The translations under genes were made by a program, and so were the position numbers. From Mycteria americana (lineage: Eukaryota; Chordata; Aves; Ciconiiformes; Ciconiidae), in NCBI RefSeq assembly GCF_035582795.1, contig NC_134390.1:2929560-2993559 (forward strand): a DNA stretch of 64,000 nucleotides, written 5' to 3'. Positions 32,501-45,360 of the stretch are shown piece after piece. Numbering within the stretch: position 1 is the first letter of the stretch; the number at the start of each line of letters is the position of its first letter. A model generated the notes under the pieces. The model saw only the letters and a program-made list of their open reading frames with translations. It was not told the DNA's origin and did no database searches.

Positions 32501-35500
32501 GAGGCGTGCAGACCAAGACAATGGTTCAGGTTGTTTGAACTCTGTAACGCAGCGATTCCTTTACAGGAGAACATGCCAGTATTGTGTCGGAAGGGTCAGG
32601 GGAGAGCTCGTTCTGGGTCCGTGGCTCTAAAAGGATTTCTTAAGGAGGTCGATCGTGTAAGTGCCACAGACAAAGCTTCCTTGGGAGTAGCCCTCCTGCA
32701 GAAGCAGTGAGTAATTGACATGGTGATTGGGGATTTAATGGATTTTACTCAGAGTAAGGATTTTACTCAAGCAGTGCTCTCTCTGTTGATGCAGTCTTCC
32801 TGAGTGTTTTGCTGGGATTAGGAATATTATCATAATCTGTCTTTGGTTCTTCTTTCTGACTGTGGTATTTGCATTCCCCCCACCTGCCTCCTTTTTAATG
32901 GGCAAAGTATATGCCTGTGTGTTGCCTGTAGAGCAGAGCAACCTCCTTGTTCCTCCTCCTTATCGGGTCATTTGCTAGATGTGCCTCAGTTTGCCTGGAG
33001 CAGTGAGATTTCCCGAGCAACAGATGGTATCAGAGCCTAGAGGTGCCAGCGGCCGCCAAGGATGTGATAGATGTGGTAACACTGCAGGAAGGGCAAATAT
33101 CCCTTCTCTCCTTTCTTACTTAGCAAGAATGAAGCCTGTACTGGAAAACATAAAATGTATCTGAGAAGAGGAGGAGGAGGTAGGGGACTGCAGGCAGATG
33201 GAGGTGGTCCAGGAGGGTCACGCACACTGGCTGGAAACGTTGCCTGCTGCCAACTCCCGGCTGTCAGACGGAGGAGTAAAAAGCACTTAGCTGCACCAAG
33301 CAGGACTGACTGAAGCCGCTCTGCAATACGAAGCATCTCTGTAGCTGACATTGCCTGGGGGTGTGTCACTTGCTCTGCAGATAGAGTCCCAAGCTGAAAC
33401 AGCCTCCTCTCTGGCTCTGGGCAGATCTGCATTTGCGTAAACAACCTGCAGTCTGTTGGGCGCACAGCTCTCCCCCTTTCCTCTAAACAGGCAGGAGCAG
33501 CAGGTCCCTGAGGCTTGAGGCGGGGAGAAGATGAGCCGTGAGGAGGGGCAACAAAAAGGAAAATAGATCCTTGCTGCACAGCAGAGTTTGGGTTTCCTAC
33601 CGCTAGGCCAATGTGTGAGAAAGTAAGACCCTACATCCCTGATGAGATCCCTCTTTCCTTGTTCTGACGTGTAACCTGGGGAGCATCTCTGGTCTGTGAC
33701 GGAGGGGTACAGCGGACACTGGTGACTGCTGGCTGTATATCTTTGTTAGACCACAGCACTACCCTTGTTCAGCTGCCATCACCGGCTCGACCACTGGATA
33801 TCCACCCTGAACAGAAAACTGAAATGTAGCCCCGAGAAGAGCAGTTGAGGAAAGGGAAGAGACCCAAGTGGCAGGGAGGGGAAGTGCCAATGTACTGAGA
33901 AGTCGGGTCTCTTGTTGAGGTTTTGTTTCACAGTCCAGTGCTATGTTCCTACAGCTGGGGATGCTGAACTGAGATTGATCACTTTGGAGAGCGGGAGGGG
34001 AAAGGGAGGATCCTCCAGTTGCAGCCAGCTGTGGTGGAGAATGTGGTGGTGGTAAGCATTTGGCATCAGTGTCAGGGGGCACTGCTGTGGTTATTTAACC
34101 TGGCTGCTCAAAGGTGGGTGCCTGTCTGGTTAGGATGGCAGAGCGCAGAGGGGAGCAGTGCCCTGGAGATGCTCAGGTTCTGTGCTGGGATAGGAAGCCA
34201 CTAAGGACCTGGGCTCACACAGCCTGGCCAGGTCCACGCAGCAGAGGTGGCCTGTGCAGTTTCGGCAGTGTGGTGCCCAGGCTGGGGTGTAGCTGGTGCT
34301 GGGTGTCTTGGCACGGTGCTCCCCTGGTCTTACAGTTCTGGAGTGAACTTCCACCTCTGAGCCTTTTTTTCCTCTGGTTATTTCATCCAGGCAAATCAGG
34401 TTTAATCCGGGACTGGAGCCTGCTGACTAGACCAGAGAATCCAGTCAGAGTCTGGGATGCCGCATGTTGCATCAGTCGGTGTCACACGCACTTTGAGATG
34501 TTTATTTCACTTGACGTCCTCATGCACTACTAGGTTTCCAGGGCTTCTGAGATTCCTTCATCCTTATTCTGCTGCTTGCTTCCAGTTGCTTGTAATATTG
34601 TTTCCCCTTTTCAGGGCCTTTCAATGGACGGGGAGCATGCTTGCTCAAACCCTTCTCGCCTTGGAAATCTAAGAACATGGCTGCAACAGATGGGTCAACG
34701 TTGTGTCCTGTGGCCCCGTTGTCCCTTTGGTGTTACCTGCTCATGGAAGATAAACACCATGCCTCCTCCCATGCACCTTTATTACATCTTCCCTCCTCCG
34801 CTGTTGTGGAATGCTTTCAGGATGTCAGAAAGATTCCGGTTTTACTTGGGAATGAGCACGTGACCATCTGAAGCTTTCCATGAGCAAATGGATGAAGATG
34901 AACTGAATAACCCTGGATTCCATGTGCTCATCAGTTCTGTAGCAGACATTTGGTCCAGCCCCTGCATAGCCAGCTTTGGTGCAAGAGTGAGAGATTAGTC
35001 TTTCCCTATGCACCCTTGTGCCCAGAGGAATAGCTGAAGACTCCTAAATATTTCACTAAAGCAAACTAAAAAGTAAAAACAATTGCACAGGATGAAAATA
35101 AATTGGTGGAACTTACTTGCTGTGTGCAAGGTAGGCTTTGCTTTGCTGCATAACTACAGGTTGTATCATGTCCTAAATACTCAGGTTAATTTCTCAAGTG
35201 GTATTTCATTATACTAAAATATAGTCTGTCGGAGAGAGATCTAGTTATCTGAACAGTTCCAAATCAAACAAGAAATCGGTAGAATTTTCAGTATGTTCCT
35301 GTTACGCAGGCATTAAATAGAATTATTTTCCTGCCATTTGTAAGCAAAGTTTCTCTGATCCTTCAAATGATGGACTAACAACTTTCTGATGAGAGTGATT
35401 TTTTTAAATTTAATTTCAGCTTTGTAACTTTCCAGAAATAACGGCCATTTTCTCTTATTAGAAGCGATACCCATTTTAATTTCATCTAGGTGAAGGAGAA

Positions 35501-38260
35501 CTTTAAAGGAGCACTAAAGGCTGCTCTAGAAGCTTGTCAGGGCTGGTATATGTCAAAGCTTGCCGGCAGTGCTTTCAAAAAATCAATTGTGCGTCCCAGT
35601 TCCTGACAAGCTGAGTATACCTCTGTAACGGCTTGCTAGTGTTTCTTCCTGCTCTGTCTGCAGATCACGGAAGCTGCTTGACGCCTCTGGGAGCGCTTGA
35701 GCAGAGACAATCGGGATTGTGGTACACGGGAGTACAGCTTCGATAGATCCTGGGCATTGCCTAGATGCTGATGTGGGAACACTGTACCTGTCTGTAGCTA
35801 TAGGTGTAACATATCTATTTCCACTTGCTCAACTCCAGCATCCAGAGCACCTGCTAAAAAAGGTGCACTCGCACAAGCGTGTAAGACTGCACTAGAGCTG
35901 TGGAAGTGCTCGCACCTTAGCCCTTGGCTAACTTGCCGTGCTCATTGCGTGCTCTCGGTTAAGACACGGTACTGCTTTTCAGGTTGCTCCTGGTCTTGTG
36001 CAGTGTGTCAAGCGAAGCATTTCCTCGCTATCCGTGTTTTGTCCAAGTCCGCAGCACCCAACACGTGATGTTCTATAAGTAAGCAGGCAGATGATTATGA
36101 AATTAGTCACAGAGCGGTGTGAAACTATGATGTAAGAGTGAAGGTGGAGGGATGAAATCTAGAAGCAAGGGGAGGGAAAACGAAAGCAGTATCTTCTGCC
36201 TCCTTTTCGGTGGCATTACCTGCCCGTATCTGGAACAGTCTGTTGAATTAAGCCCTGCTCATCCTGAGCAGTGGTCTGAACAGCTTTGCCTTAAGGCACC
36301 AGTCAAGCACCAGAAGCATTAAAAGCTGGCAGGGGAGAGAAGAGGAATTGCTGACACACAAAAGATTGAGCTGTCTCTCCAGGATCCAGTACTTAGCTCC
36401 TCTGCTTTCTAAAATCCTAGCGGCAGTGAAATCACTGTGTCAGCTGCCTGCTCCAGTCGGCCTGGATGTCAGCCTTTACAGTGGAGCGTATCATCCTAGT
36501 GGAAGCAGGTTCCAAGACAATATCGAACAAATATGCGCAGCCTGCTAGAAATGCTTGTGAGTTGTGCTGGTGTGAGGACAGAATGTGCCACCGAGTGACA
36601 CGTCTCGGTGCGGCTGGGAGGGGTGTAGTCTTGCTGGGAGCTGGATGGTTGTGCAGCCTGTGAATCTCTTCTGCATTCAGCGTATCTAAGACCAATAGTA
36701 AAATGCAGGGGATCTACTTAGAATCTAGAGAGTCGTCGTGAACTTTTGTCATCTCACTGAGTGTGTAATTCATCAAGAAATCAGTGTCCTGTAGGGGGTA
36801 GTGTAATTGGTTGAGCAGGAACCTAACTCCTGTTCCTGTCCTGAACAAACAAAAACCCACAGCAGTGTTGCTGGTGAGGTTATGTCTGTTCATCGCTACA
36901 GTACAGTCCTGCATCTTTAGCTAAAGCTCTGTGTGGGCTGTGGGAATTCCCTGCTCCCTTTCCAAATGTGACTTTTGGATCATGGCAAACATCCTTTACT
37001 TACTCTACATGATTGTGTGTGGTAGGTACACAACAGCCTGTTGACAGAATGTGTTGGAAAGGCCTTCTTCCGGGGATGAAGAAGTTACTAGTCACAGGGC
37101 TGCTGAAATACATTCTTTGCTGACTTAAAAAAAAAAAAACAAAGCCAAAACAAAAAAAAACCCCAAAGATTTTTAAAACTATTCAAAAGTCTTCTGTTGT
37201 CATGGTCCCAAATATTGATCTTCAGGTAACAGTGCCCCATGTTCTGAGTTGATATTTGTGCTAGCTACCAAAACATGAGGGGAAACAACAGACAAGAATT
37301 GCTTTTAAATTTCAAACCTGTCCCCACAGATCACACTGAAATAAACACAAGTGACCCAACCCCCCTTTCTGTAGGTGCTCAGCTTAGTCTAGTAGTGTGG
37401 GTCAACCTTTCCTCCTTGTTTTGTGTGTGTTCGGTTTGGTTTGCTGAACTCCTGGTCTCCAGATCAGAAAACAGTTGTTTCTGTTCCGTTTGGCAGTCCC
37501 TACTGGTTTCGGATGAGGTGGCTGGCTATTAGCTTGTTCTCCCTGTAGGCACGTAAACATAGACAGACACCTGTGTATCCACGCATATCCGTATGTACGG
37601 ACTGGGGCGTGTATGTATAGACAGTTATTATACACAAATAGCTACACAGAGCTAGCAAGAATCCCTGAATGCAATGCATGAAGTGGAAGATAAGATCTCT
37701 TTACAGTCTTAACCGGTTTTTTTATCTAACAGTGCAGTAGAAGATGCTCTCAAATTTGCTGAAGTATGAAGTGAATGTTTACCGCACGCCGAGGAGTTTG
37801 TCGGCGTAAGGCGCTTCTGTTTGCGTGACCTCCTCTAGGGCACAGATAGCTTGTCCTCCTGTGTCAAGCATTCACTCCTAGCTCGTGGTGCTCGTTCACT
37901 TCCCATCATCTTTTTCTTTCAAGGAAAAAAAGGGGGCTGTGGTACCACAGAAGGAAAGCCTTGCATGGTCGTAAGCAATATGCAGTATTGGTGGACTAGG
38001 GGAACTGAGCTGAGCAAGAGGAATGAGGGCTGACATAGCAAAACCACAATCACTATGCCAAAAAAAGAAAATCCTTTTGTTTGATCCATTTATTCAAGAT
38101 TTACGTGTGTCTGTACACACAATAATTGCACAGGTGTCTGCATCCTGCAGCTGGATCTGTGGTCTTACAGTCTGAGGAAACTCTGCAGCCTCCTAAAATT
38201 CTTCCTGCGTATGTTAAAGCGCTTCAAACAGAAGTGCTTTAACCTGCCAGCACGGTGGTG
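26573..38260. other. Long stretch without a recognisable gene
   Basis: This 11.7 kb is ordinary mid-GC sequence with only short, unrelated open frames on both strands. Splice-like edges occur (for example an open 90-nt segment at about 32569-32658 between TTCCTTTACAG and GTAAGTG, and one after TTGTTCTAG near 28637), but no product is recognised. Poly-A-rich sequence is at 37127-37165. It may be intron or intergenic DNA. Confidence 0.5.
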
Positions 38261-38261
38261 T

Positions 38262-38520
38262 GCAATCACGGAGTGCTTGAGGTTGGCAGGGCCCTCTGGA
38301 GAGCACGTAGTCTGACCTCGCTGCTCAAAGCAGGGGCAGCCAGAGCAGGGTGCCCAAGACTAGGCTCAGTCAGGCTTTGAGTACTTCTAAGGATGGAGAT
38401 GACAGTCTCTGTGGGCAATCTGTTCCAGTGTTCAATCACCCACACAGTAAAAAGTTTTCCTTCTGTCTAAACCAAATGTCACTTGTTTCAATTTGTGCTC
38501 ATTTCCGCTTGTCTTTTGGT
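38262..38520 (-). mobile_element. CR1 LINE 3' fragment, minus strand
   Basis: On the plus strand it reads AATCACGGAGTGCTTGAGGT, then GCTCAAAGCAGGGGCAGCCAGAGCAGG and ATCTGTTCCAGTGTTCAATCAC, the reverse complement of the CR1 3' region. It is diverged and 5'-truncated. Confidence 0.85.
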
Positions 38521-39730
38521 GCTCTTTGTTGCCTTATGCAGGCTGGCCGTATTCGTAGTCTGTATGTGAGGAGGTGGTAGCTGGCTTTACAGCGATGTTG
38601 GGTTTCCTGCGAAGGTGGGTGAGGAGTGAGCGGTTCAGAAATTTGGTGTTGGCTCTTAACGTGCTGAACAAAACAGAACAAGGCAGTAAGGGCCCCAAAA
38701 TACTGTGTCAGGTGGAGCACTGCTGCGGGTCACGTCTTTCCTGGATCTTGTGCTGCCCCAGCTTGCAACGCTCATCCTACGGTAAGGCATTGGTCCGTCT
38801 GAGTGAGGGTGGTAGTACCTGGTGCTTTTAGGAGAACAAGTTGGCACGCAATAAAAGCGTTGAGAGATTAAAGTGTTGGCCTAGTAGAAGCTAGCCTGAT
38901 GAGCGAACTGATGCCGAGTAAAGCAGCGTTCAGATGTGCCTTAATTGTTTTGGGAAAAGATGGCAAATCTCATATGTCATCAAATGACCGGTTTCTGTTT
39001 GGGAATTAAGCAGCAATGTCACTTCTCCCTGTACAGTTCCCCCCCCCCCCCCCCTTTTTTATGCCATAAACTTTATTATCAACTCTGTAGAAAGAGACTG
39101 CTCGAGATGCGCTGGAGTCATTCAATCTGTTGATTAATTATAAAGAGAGGCAGTAAATGTGGTGAACTTTGCCCAGTGGTCTTTTGAGTGAGAGATTAAC
39201 GTCAGAGACTGAATAAAAACAGGGGAATGAGAAGCTGCCTCTCCTACAAGGCAAGAGAGGAGGATTTTTCTGGCAAACGGTGACAGAAAGAAAAGCAGGA
39301 TCTCTTTCGGTACTTGCTGCGCTCTGAACGACCGCTGCCGGGACTGCAGCGCCATCTCTCACACCGTCTCTCGCCAAGGAGAGGGGTGGGAGGTGGCATG
39401 TGTGGTGGTGGGACCGTGAGGGGGGCCTGGCAGTCAGGCCGTGGGTGCTACACCTGAACTGTTGCTGATCTGGACGGCCATGGCCGAAGGACTCTCTTTT
39501 TGTTCCCCTCCCTTTGTCCCCTCCAGTGCTGGTCTGTCCTCGTTGCACAGACATCAGGGTCCCCGGGGAGGAGGTGTCTCTCTTGAATTTTGGTACACAG
39601 ATAAAACTTTGGGCATATTTACAAAGCTCTGAGCAGCAGTGAGGCTGCAAATGCTCTAGGCCTTGTGGGAAGCTGCTATAAGACAAATTAATAATTGGCA
39701 TCCCTTGCCTTTTGCAGTCTGGAGAATGCT
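38521..39730. other. Unassigned sequence
   Basis: No gene is recognised. A C homopolymer followed by T's lies at about 39038-39060. Confidence 0.4.
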
Positions 39731-39734
39731 GTTG

Positions 39735-40473
39735 TATTTTACGGTGTCACCCCCTCGCAAAGTGCTGATACGACTGACCGTGCTCCATGCACCGAGGCTC
39801 GGTAACTCGGGGACCGTTTGCTGTCTCCTGGTGTAACCAGATGTAACCAAAATGATTAGTTTGTTCTTTTGTAACTAAGCAATATAGAGATAGGAGCGGG
39901 GTAGACAATGCCTTAATATTGTGTTTGTACACCTATGGCTATGGATACGCCACTATGCCCAAAGACAATTGGACGAGGAGTAGTACGGTCATGCTGCTAC
40001 GTTCCCAGTACAGCCCCAGCCCATCTTGACAACGAGTCGAGGGTAGTTAGAATAATTGGTTTGCGTTAAGGGTGCCAAATCATTGTTAGGGACCCTGCAC
40101 CATGAAGAAGGGAAGCAAGTTACGTAAGCGAGGTGATATTGCGCATGTCCAGAAGAAGGGGTCAACTAAAGGACACACCTTATGACCGAGGACCACCAGA
40201 GACCCCCATGGAAGCCCCTCGGAGCTCAAGGACACATGCGTAATGACCATGCAAATATGATAATTAGTTCTGGGAAATAGAATGAATATGCATGATCATT
40301 CCAGGAAATTTGATGCATATGCACGTAATCAGACAATGTAAGTTTCGGCTGATGTAACCTGGGGTATGCACGCTAGGTGGAACGATCCCCCGTGCGTCTG
40401 GCGCCGTATTAAAGAATGCCTGCTTCTTAATACTACGTTGGTGTTAAGGAGTTTGATTCCTGATTTCGGTGAC
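39735..40473 (+). mobile_element. Probable LTR, related to the one at 43815-44470
   Basis: The 3' part contains GGAACGATCCCCCGTGCGTC followed by TATTAAAGAATGCCTGCTT. The region after env at 44370-44420 has the equivalent GGAGCGATCCCCAGCG and AATAAAGAATACCTGCTT. Both have GGACCACCAGAGACC-like and TGGGAAATAGAATG-like blocks upstream. The start near 39735 is approximate and I found no clear target duplication. Confidence 0.55.
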
Positions 40474-40762
40474 ACTGGAACCATACTGACTTTGGCCAGC
40501 TCTGTAGCTTGCGATGAACTGTAAAGCGATAAGGTTTGTGTTTCATCTTCCTCTGAGATCGGCCGTTGCTGGAGAAGTTGCACCGAATTAGGAAAGCATT
40601 CGTAACCTGGCCGGATTCTGGGAATCAAACCGAGAGAGGACTTGGTAGCAGTGGCTCCCAGGTGTTTCTTTCCATTCTGCGAATAAGGGAATCAGGGAGC
40701 CGAGAGCAGTGGTGACGTCTCTCTGCTCGTGTGCCGGGCCCTGCAAAGCATGTATTTTTCAG

Positions 40763-40869
40763 AGGAGAGCGTGTTGTATATGAACATGACTGGGAAAAAT
40801 CCTCCCGTTTCCTGGCAAGGCAGCATAGCGATAGTGATCAACATGACTATGACTCGACCAAACACCCAG
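40763..40869 (+). other. Exon-like segment with strong splice signals
   Basis: The 107-nt segment is preceded by TGTATTTTTCAG and followed by GTAAGACGG. It is open in two frames on the plus strand. I do not recognise the encoded peptide in either. Sequence on each side is non-repetitive between an LTR and a CR1 fragment, so it could be a real host exon or chance. Confidence 0.3.
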
Positions 40870-41157
40870 GTAAGACGGGTGACTCCCTGACGTGCAATAG
40901 CTTTATGTGTCTGTCTCGTGCAGGCGCTATTAGCTGATCTTCAGAGCCTGCGAGTCCCAAATTTGAATCTCTGGCCCGACAGGCGCTGTCGTGTGGACGT
41001 GGCAGAGCCTTGGGAGGAGAAGTTCAGGATGGACAAGGGTAGGATGGAGTTCTTGCACAGAAGACATTTCCTAGTCAGAGTTTGCCTGTGCGCAGCTACC
41101 TGTGAGGTGTCCCTGGACGGCATGTGCCAGGCTTTCTCAAATTGTAAATTCTCATTA

Positions 41158-41294
41158 GCCTGGAGAAAAGGAGGCTGAGGGGAGACCTCATCGCTCTCTA
41201 CAACTACCTGAAAGGAGGTTTTAGAGAGGTGGGGGTCGGTCTCTTCTCCCAGGTAACAAGTGATAGGACAAGAGGAAATGGCCTCAAGTTGCAC
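41158..41294 (+). mobile_element. CR1 LINE fragment cut by an LTR
   Basis: It contains the CR1 blocks GCCTGGAGAAAAGGAGGCTG, GACCTCATCGCTCTCTACAA and GGCCTCAAGTTGC. The element stops exactly where the LTR at 41295 begins, and the rest of its 3' end is not found on the far side. Confidence 0.9.
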
Positions 41295-42054
41295 TGTCGC
41301 GGATGGAGCGAGCGTGCACTTCACTCATTAGAGAAAAGTAAAAATATAGTTTATTGATACAGAATAGGGAGTTAACAAAGTTCAATGCGACAGTGTTTTA
41401 ACAAGATTCGATGGCGAGGTACACTCGATCATGTACTGCATAGAGGACAGGGTCAGACAAAACTGTCAGGGAGACCCTCCCGTGGAGTCATGAGGTTCGG
41501 AAAAAGATCCCCTTGCTTTCTAAACTCCTCCTCAGAGAGGAGTCTAAGTGTGGCTAGATCCAATCCTAGTCCCAGACTCGGTCAACGGTTTATGTCTAAA
41601 GGACTATATGTGCGCAATCAATCCTTTATATCACTTAGCTAAGATTTCAAAGTTTAGCACGTTGTTAGTCACTTACCGAGAACCTGTTGTGGCAAGGAAT
41701 CTCTCAGCCTCGAGGAGTACCCTTGAGAGGCGTCCCCGCTCAAGGGGAGATCCTGGCGTGCAGCCCGCTGCCATGCAGGAGAGCTCAAAGGGCTCTCGGG
41801 CCACTCGCTATTTATGGGGGATAAGATGATTGACCCATAGTCATATTTGCATGCCGACCACAGATTTTAGTTTCTTCGGTGGGCGCATTGCACAATAGCC
41901 CTAGGCTCTTGTGTTGCTATCTGTCTCCTGAATCCACTTTGAGCCGATGCAGCCATCGTGACCAGATGCATCCATTACAATCGCCACCGGTGGTTATCAC
42001 CTGAGCAGGGTTGCAGGAGATAAAGGTCGAGGGCTGGGGAAGCACACCATCACA
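41295..42054 (-). mobile_element. LTR (same family as 21066-21877), minus sense
   Basis: It runs TGTCGCGGATGGAG to ACACCATCACA and is close to the copy in gag, but lacks that copy's expanded AATAGCCCAAC palindromes. No target duplication is found: the left flank is CR1 and the right flank is retroviral integrase in the opposite sense. The junction is therefore a rearrangement, or one flank has been deleted. Confidence 0.88.
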
Positions 42055-42262
42055 CCCTGGAGAGTGGGTTTATGTTAAGAATTTTTCAGACGGGTCATTG
42101 GAAGAGAAGTGGAATGGACCCTATTGGGTGTTGCTTACCTCTTTCACTGCAATCAAGATTAAAGAGCAGACACCTCGGACCCATTACTCCCGAGCAAAGA
42201 AAGCTTCTGAACCGCGATGGACCATCAAAAGCATTGGAGATTTGAAATTACGGTTACGATGA
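42055..42262 (+). pseudogene. Integrase C-terminal remnant of a gammaretrovirus-like ERV
   Basis: The frame encodes PGEWVYVKNF followed by KWNGPYWVLL, the SH3-like C-terminal domain of a gammaretroviral integrase. It ends at 42260-42262 and overlaps the env start (42217) in another frame, the usual gammaretroviral arrangement. Everything upstream in pol is missing; the frame begins inside the adjoining LTR by chance. Confidence 0.82.
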
Positions 42263-43617
42263 TAACTTTATTGACTTTAAGCTCATCAGTAGATGCTTGG
42301 AACGAGAACTTGTATTATAATGCGATTCAGATGATAGCGAATGCCGCAGGGGCTAAGGATTGTTGGATTTGTACCGCCCTACCGAGAGGTGACATGAGAC
42401 TCCCTTTGTACGGCATAGGGTCGACTCCTTGGAATTGTGAGAGTAATACTCGGCCTGAGTTTTGGGAAAGACAAGATGGAGGATAGTGTAGTTATGATAA
42501 TTCAAGCTATGAGATCGGACCAAGATTCCAGTTGCAGATACTAGATAGTAACACCCAGATTCTAGTTAGCAATAATAGTTGCCTACGGAAGGCAAGATCC
42601 AATAATTGTCCGTGCCGCCCCCCCCCCCGATAACAAATATCATAACTGTTCCTGTAGGAACGGGTGGAATGATTATTGGATCGACAAGACTGCGGTAGAA
42701 GTAGGAACTTGGAATTTGACGGGATTGAACGTGAAACCTATAGCCCTACAAAGCGGGATGCCAGTAGAAATACATCGGTTGGATGGGTAAGCAAAAGATC
42801 ATTTTATGGAGCTAACCTCACAGCCACCGATGACCCTGCAAACTACCCGACAGATATCGGTGGCTGTGTGGTGACGGTATCGGCAGAAAGCGACTCCCTG
42901 CAGGATGGAAGGGAATGTGTACCATAGCTCATTTAGTTAGTTAGGATCAAATATATAACCAGTCCCAAATACCTAGAGGTATTTTGAGAACGTCCTGGAG
43001 ACGGGCTAAGCGAGAAGACCACCCATGTGCAATTAGGGGAACTAAATTTCATAGTTCTTACCGTGGCTAGCAGTAAGCCAGCTAGAAAAGGCTATAGTAA
43101 ATATTTCCGCAGTTCTAGAGCAGATGGAAAATTTAACCATAACTACTATAAAACTTTACAGACGGAAGTATCTTCCCTCAGTAAGGCTGTGTTGCAAAAT
43201 CGAATGGCATTAGATTTATCGACTGCCAAAGAAGGAGGTGTACGTATCATCATTAATACCAGTTGCTGTGCATATATCAATAAAGATAAGCAGGTAGAAG
43301 CAGATCTAAATGCGCTCTGGGAGAAAGCACAAATATTCCAGGAAGTATCTTCAGATGAGACTTCATTGGGGCTTTGAGGTTTATGGGATAAATTGACTTC
43401 TTGGCTTCCCAACTTTGGACAGTTGAAACAATTATTCATTGGATTGATTACTTTGGCTATTTTAGGAATATTTGTTTGTGTATTTCTTAAGTGTTTTTTT
43501 TGGTGTTACCGGAATTCAGCAGAGACGTATGGCGATTGGAAAAGAAACGAGAGTAGGCATCGTGTAGAAACGGGAAGGTATTTTACTCAGACCCTTGAAA
43601 AGGATGAAATATTATGA
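42217..43617 (+). pseudogene. Broken env of a gammaretrovirus-like ERV
   Basis: A signal-peptide-like hydrophobic stretch (MITLLTLSSSVDA, from 42259) is followed by the mature surface subunit with a CWIC motif near 42362, the CXXC isomerase-like site of gammaretroviral surface proteins. The frame stops at 42484-42486 and further frameshifts follow, one near a C run at 42618. A furin-type site (RRAKR) is near 43000. The transmembrane subunit has the conserved region with LQNRMALDLSTAKEGG near 43195; in the CX6CC motif the first Cys is changed while the CC pair remains. A TGA at 43375-43377 precedes an intact membrane anchor (about 43430-43490) and a cytoplasmic tail. It is not functional. Confidence 0.85.
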
Positions 43618-43814
43618 ATGTTGCAAACATAAAATAATTAAGGATAACACCCTTCTAGGCCTAAAAAGATTTGAAATATTTTACTAGTCGTAGTTAAAGA
43701 GCCTTACTATTAAAATAGTCATTTAATTGATTTTATTGTAGTTTTTGTAGTAAGCTTTGTTTCAGACGTAATAAGACTGTATACTGAGGACTGTAGCAAG
43801 TAAGCTACAAGTCC

Positions 43815-44470
43815 TCAAAAGAAAAGGGATTACACTGGGATTTCTACTGGGATACATAGACTCGCATTTTTTTTTAGTTTCACTTGCATCGTTGTTCTCT
43901 TTTGTTCTCTTCCCCTTTGCAAAGATAGTTTTAGTTACCTGCTGAGCAGAGTTGATGGTAGGACATTTCCTGTAACTTCTTACCTGATAGGACTAACAGG
44001 CCTCGAGCAAGCTCGTTAAGCTTCCTAATTAAATCACGGATAACAGGAACTTGGGACCTTTGTGCTGAAGAGAAGCACCAAAGAACTAGTTTAAGTCGAC
44101 CCCCTTGTAACATTCCGAGGCCGAAGGATGACCGATGAGCTAACTCAATGACTATCTATGGACAAAGGAAGCCCAAAGTTCAACTAGCAGAAAACATGAG
44201 GAAGACTACGGAAGACCACCGGGAGGGTGAAGAGACCCTAACCCTCATTTTACTGCGCATGCTCGGACTATGTAAATGAACTCTGGGAACTCATCACCAT
44301 AAAACTGCCCTTTTCAGGAAATCTGATGACTATGTATGATTTTCCTGTATACGAACCAAGGTGTTGCGCTAACCTGGCGGAGCGATCCCCAGCGCTGCAA
44401 TAAAGAATACCTGCTTAATAGTCATCCCGACTATCGAGTCCCGATTTCAGCTTTTCACAGCAACAGAGTA
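43815..44470 (+). mobile_element. Probable 3' LTR after env
   Basis: It follows the env tail and a purine-rich AAAAGAAAAGGGA stretch. It contains GCGCATGCTCGGACTATG, AATAAAGAATACCTGCTT near 44400 and an end like CCCGATTTCAGC. It resembles the LTR at 39735-40473. Boundaries are approximate. Confidence 0.55.
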
Positions 44471-45360
44471 AAGGCGGCACCAGACCAGGACAAGCGGATC
44501 TCTATGCCAACTGGAGAACTGAAACTCTGACTAACCAGAGACTGTCGATGAATCGTATCAAGGTTTTTCTTTTAGAAAAGTACTGTTAAAATTACTCCTA
44601 GGACACTCTCAGAAAGTGTTATTAATTGAGCACGGTCCAATAAAAATGTTATCTCTGACATCGATTAACCTAGCATTTACCTTTTGTAACAGATATCTAG
44701 TCTTAAAACTTGTCCATTTCTTTGGAAGAATCCATAACATCAGCGGTATAATGGCCTGTTTACCATTACCTCTAATCTGCAGCCCATCCCCTCGAGCGGG
44801 GAATTTTAGCTTTAGATTTAAACCAAAGCTGTCTTCGGTCTCCAAATTACCTCCTTTCAGAATGGAATGTGGTTAGCGAACGCAACTAGAGTAGGATTAC
44901 AAGATTTAAAATACCCAGTGACAGGAAACTTCAAAAATGACATTGCAGAATAGGCTAACCTTAGATTTACTGTTACTACCGGAACACAGGGTATGTCAGT
45001 ACCTAAAACTGAAAAACAAAGATTGTTGCATCCATATCCCCAATATAACTGAACATTTAGCTCAACAACTAGATGAAATAAAATAAGTGGCAAAATCAAG
45101 TAGAGATATTCAGGCCTCTAAGCAAAATGTTACAAAGTTTTGGGTTCGCCCTAACTGCACGGTTGGCAAGTTTACTTCAAACGATGATTATAATTGTCAT
45201 CGTCGTGATATTCATCTGTATTGTTGTTAGCGGTGCCTTAAAATGTGTTACACGACTAATTGTACAAGTTACTACGGGAAATAATATACTATTAATGAGA
45301 ACTAATAATGAGACATATGGGGACTATGAAGAAAAGTCTTATAGTCACAAACGGGGGAAA
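44471..45360 (+). pseudogene. Second ERV env remnant (transmembrane end)
   Basis: Most of the segment is decayed. From 45127 the frame is open and encodes a ~25-residue hydrophobic anchor (IIIVIVVIFICIVV) and a tail with NNETYGDYEEKSY, similar in position and wording to the tail of the env at 43520-43560 (SAETYGDW). A polypurine tract AAACGGGGGAAA precedes the LTR at 45361, so this is the true 3' end of a provirus of the same LTR family as 1353 and 16780. Confidence 0.75.

Noticed and set aside
33037-33579. 180-codon minus-strand frame
   Set aside because: It has no domain or splice or promoter context and is probably chance.
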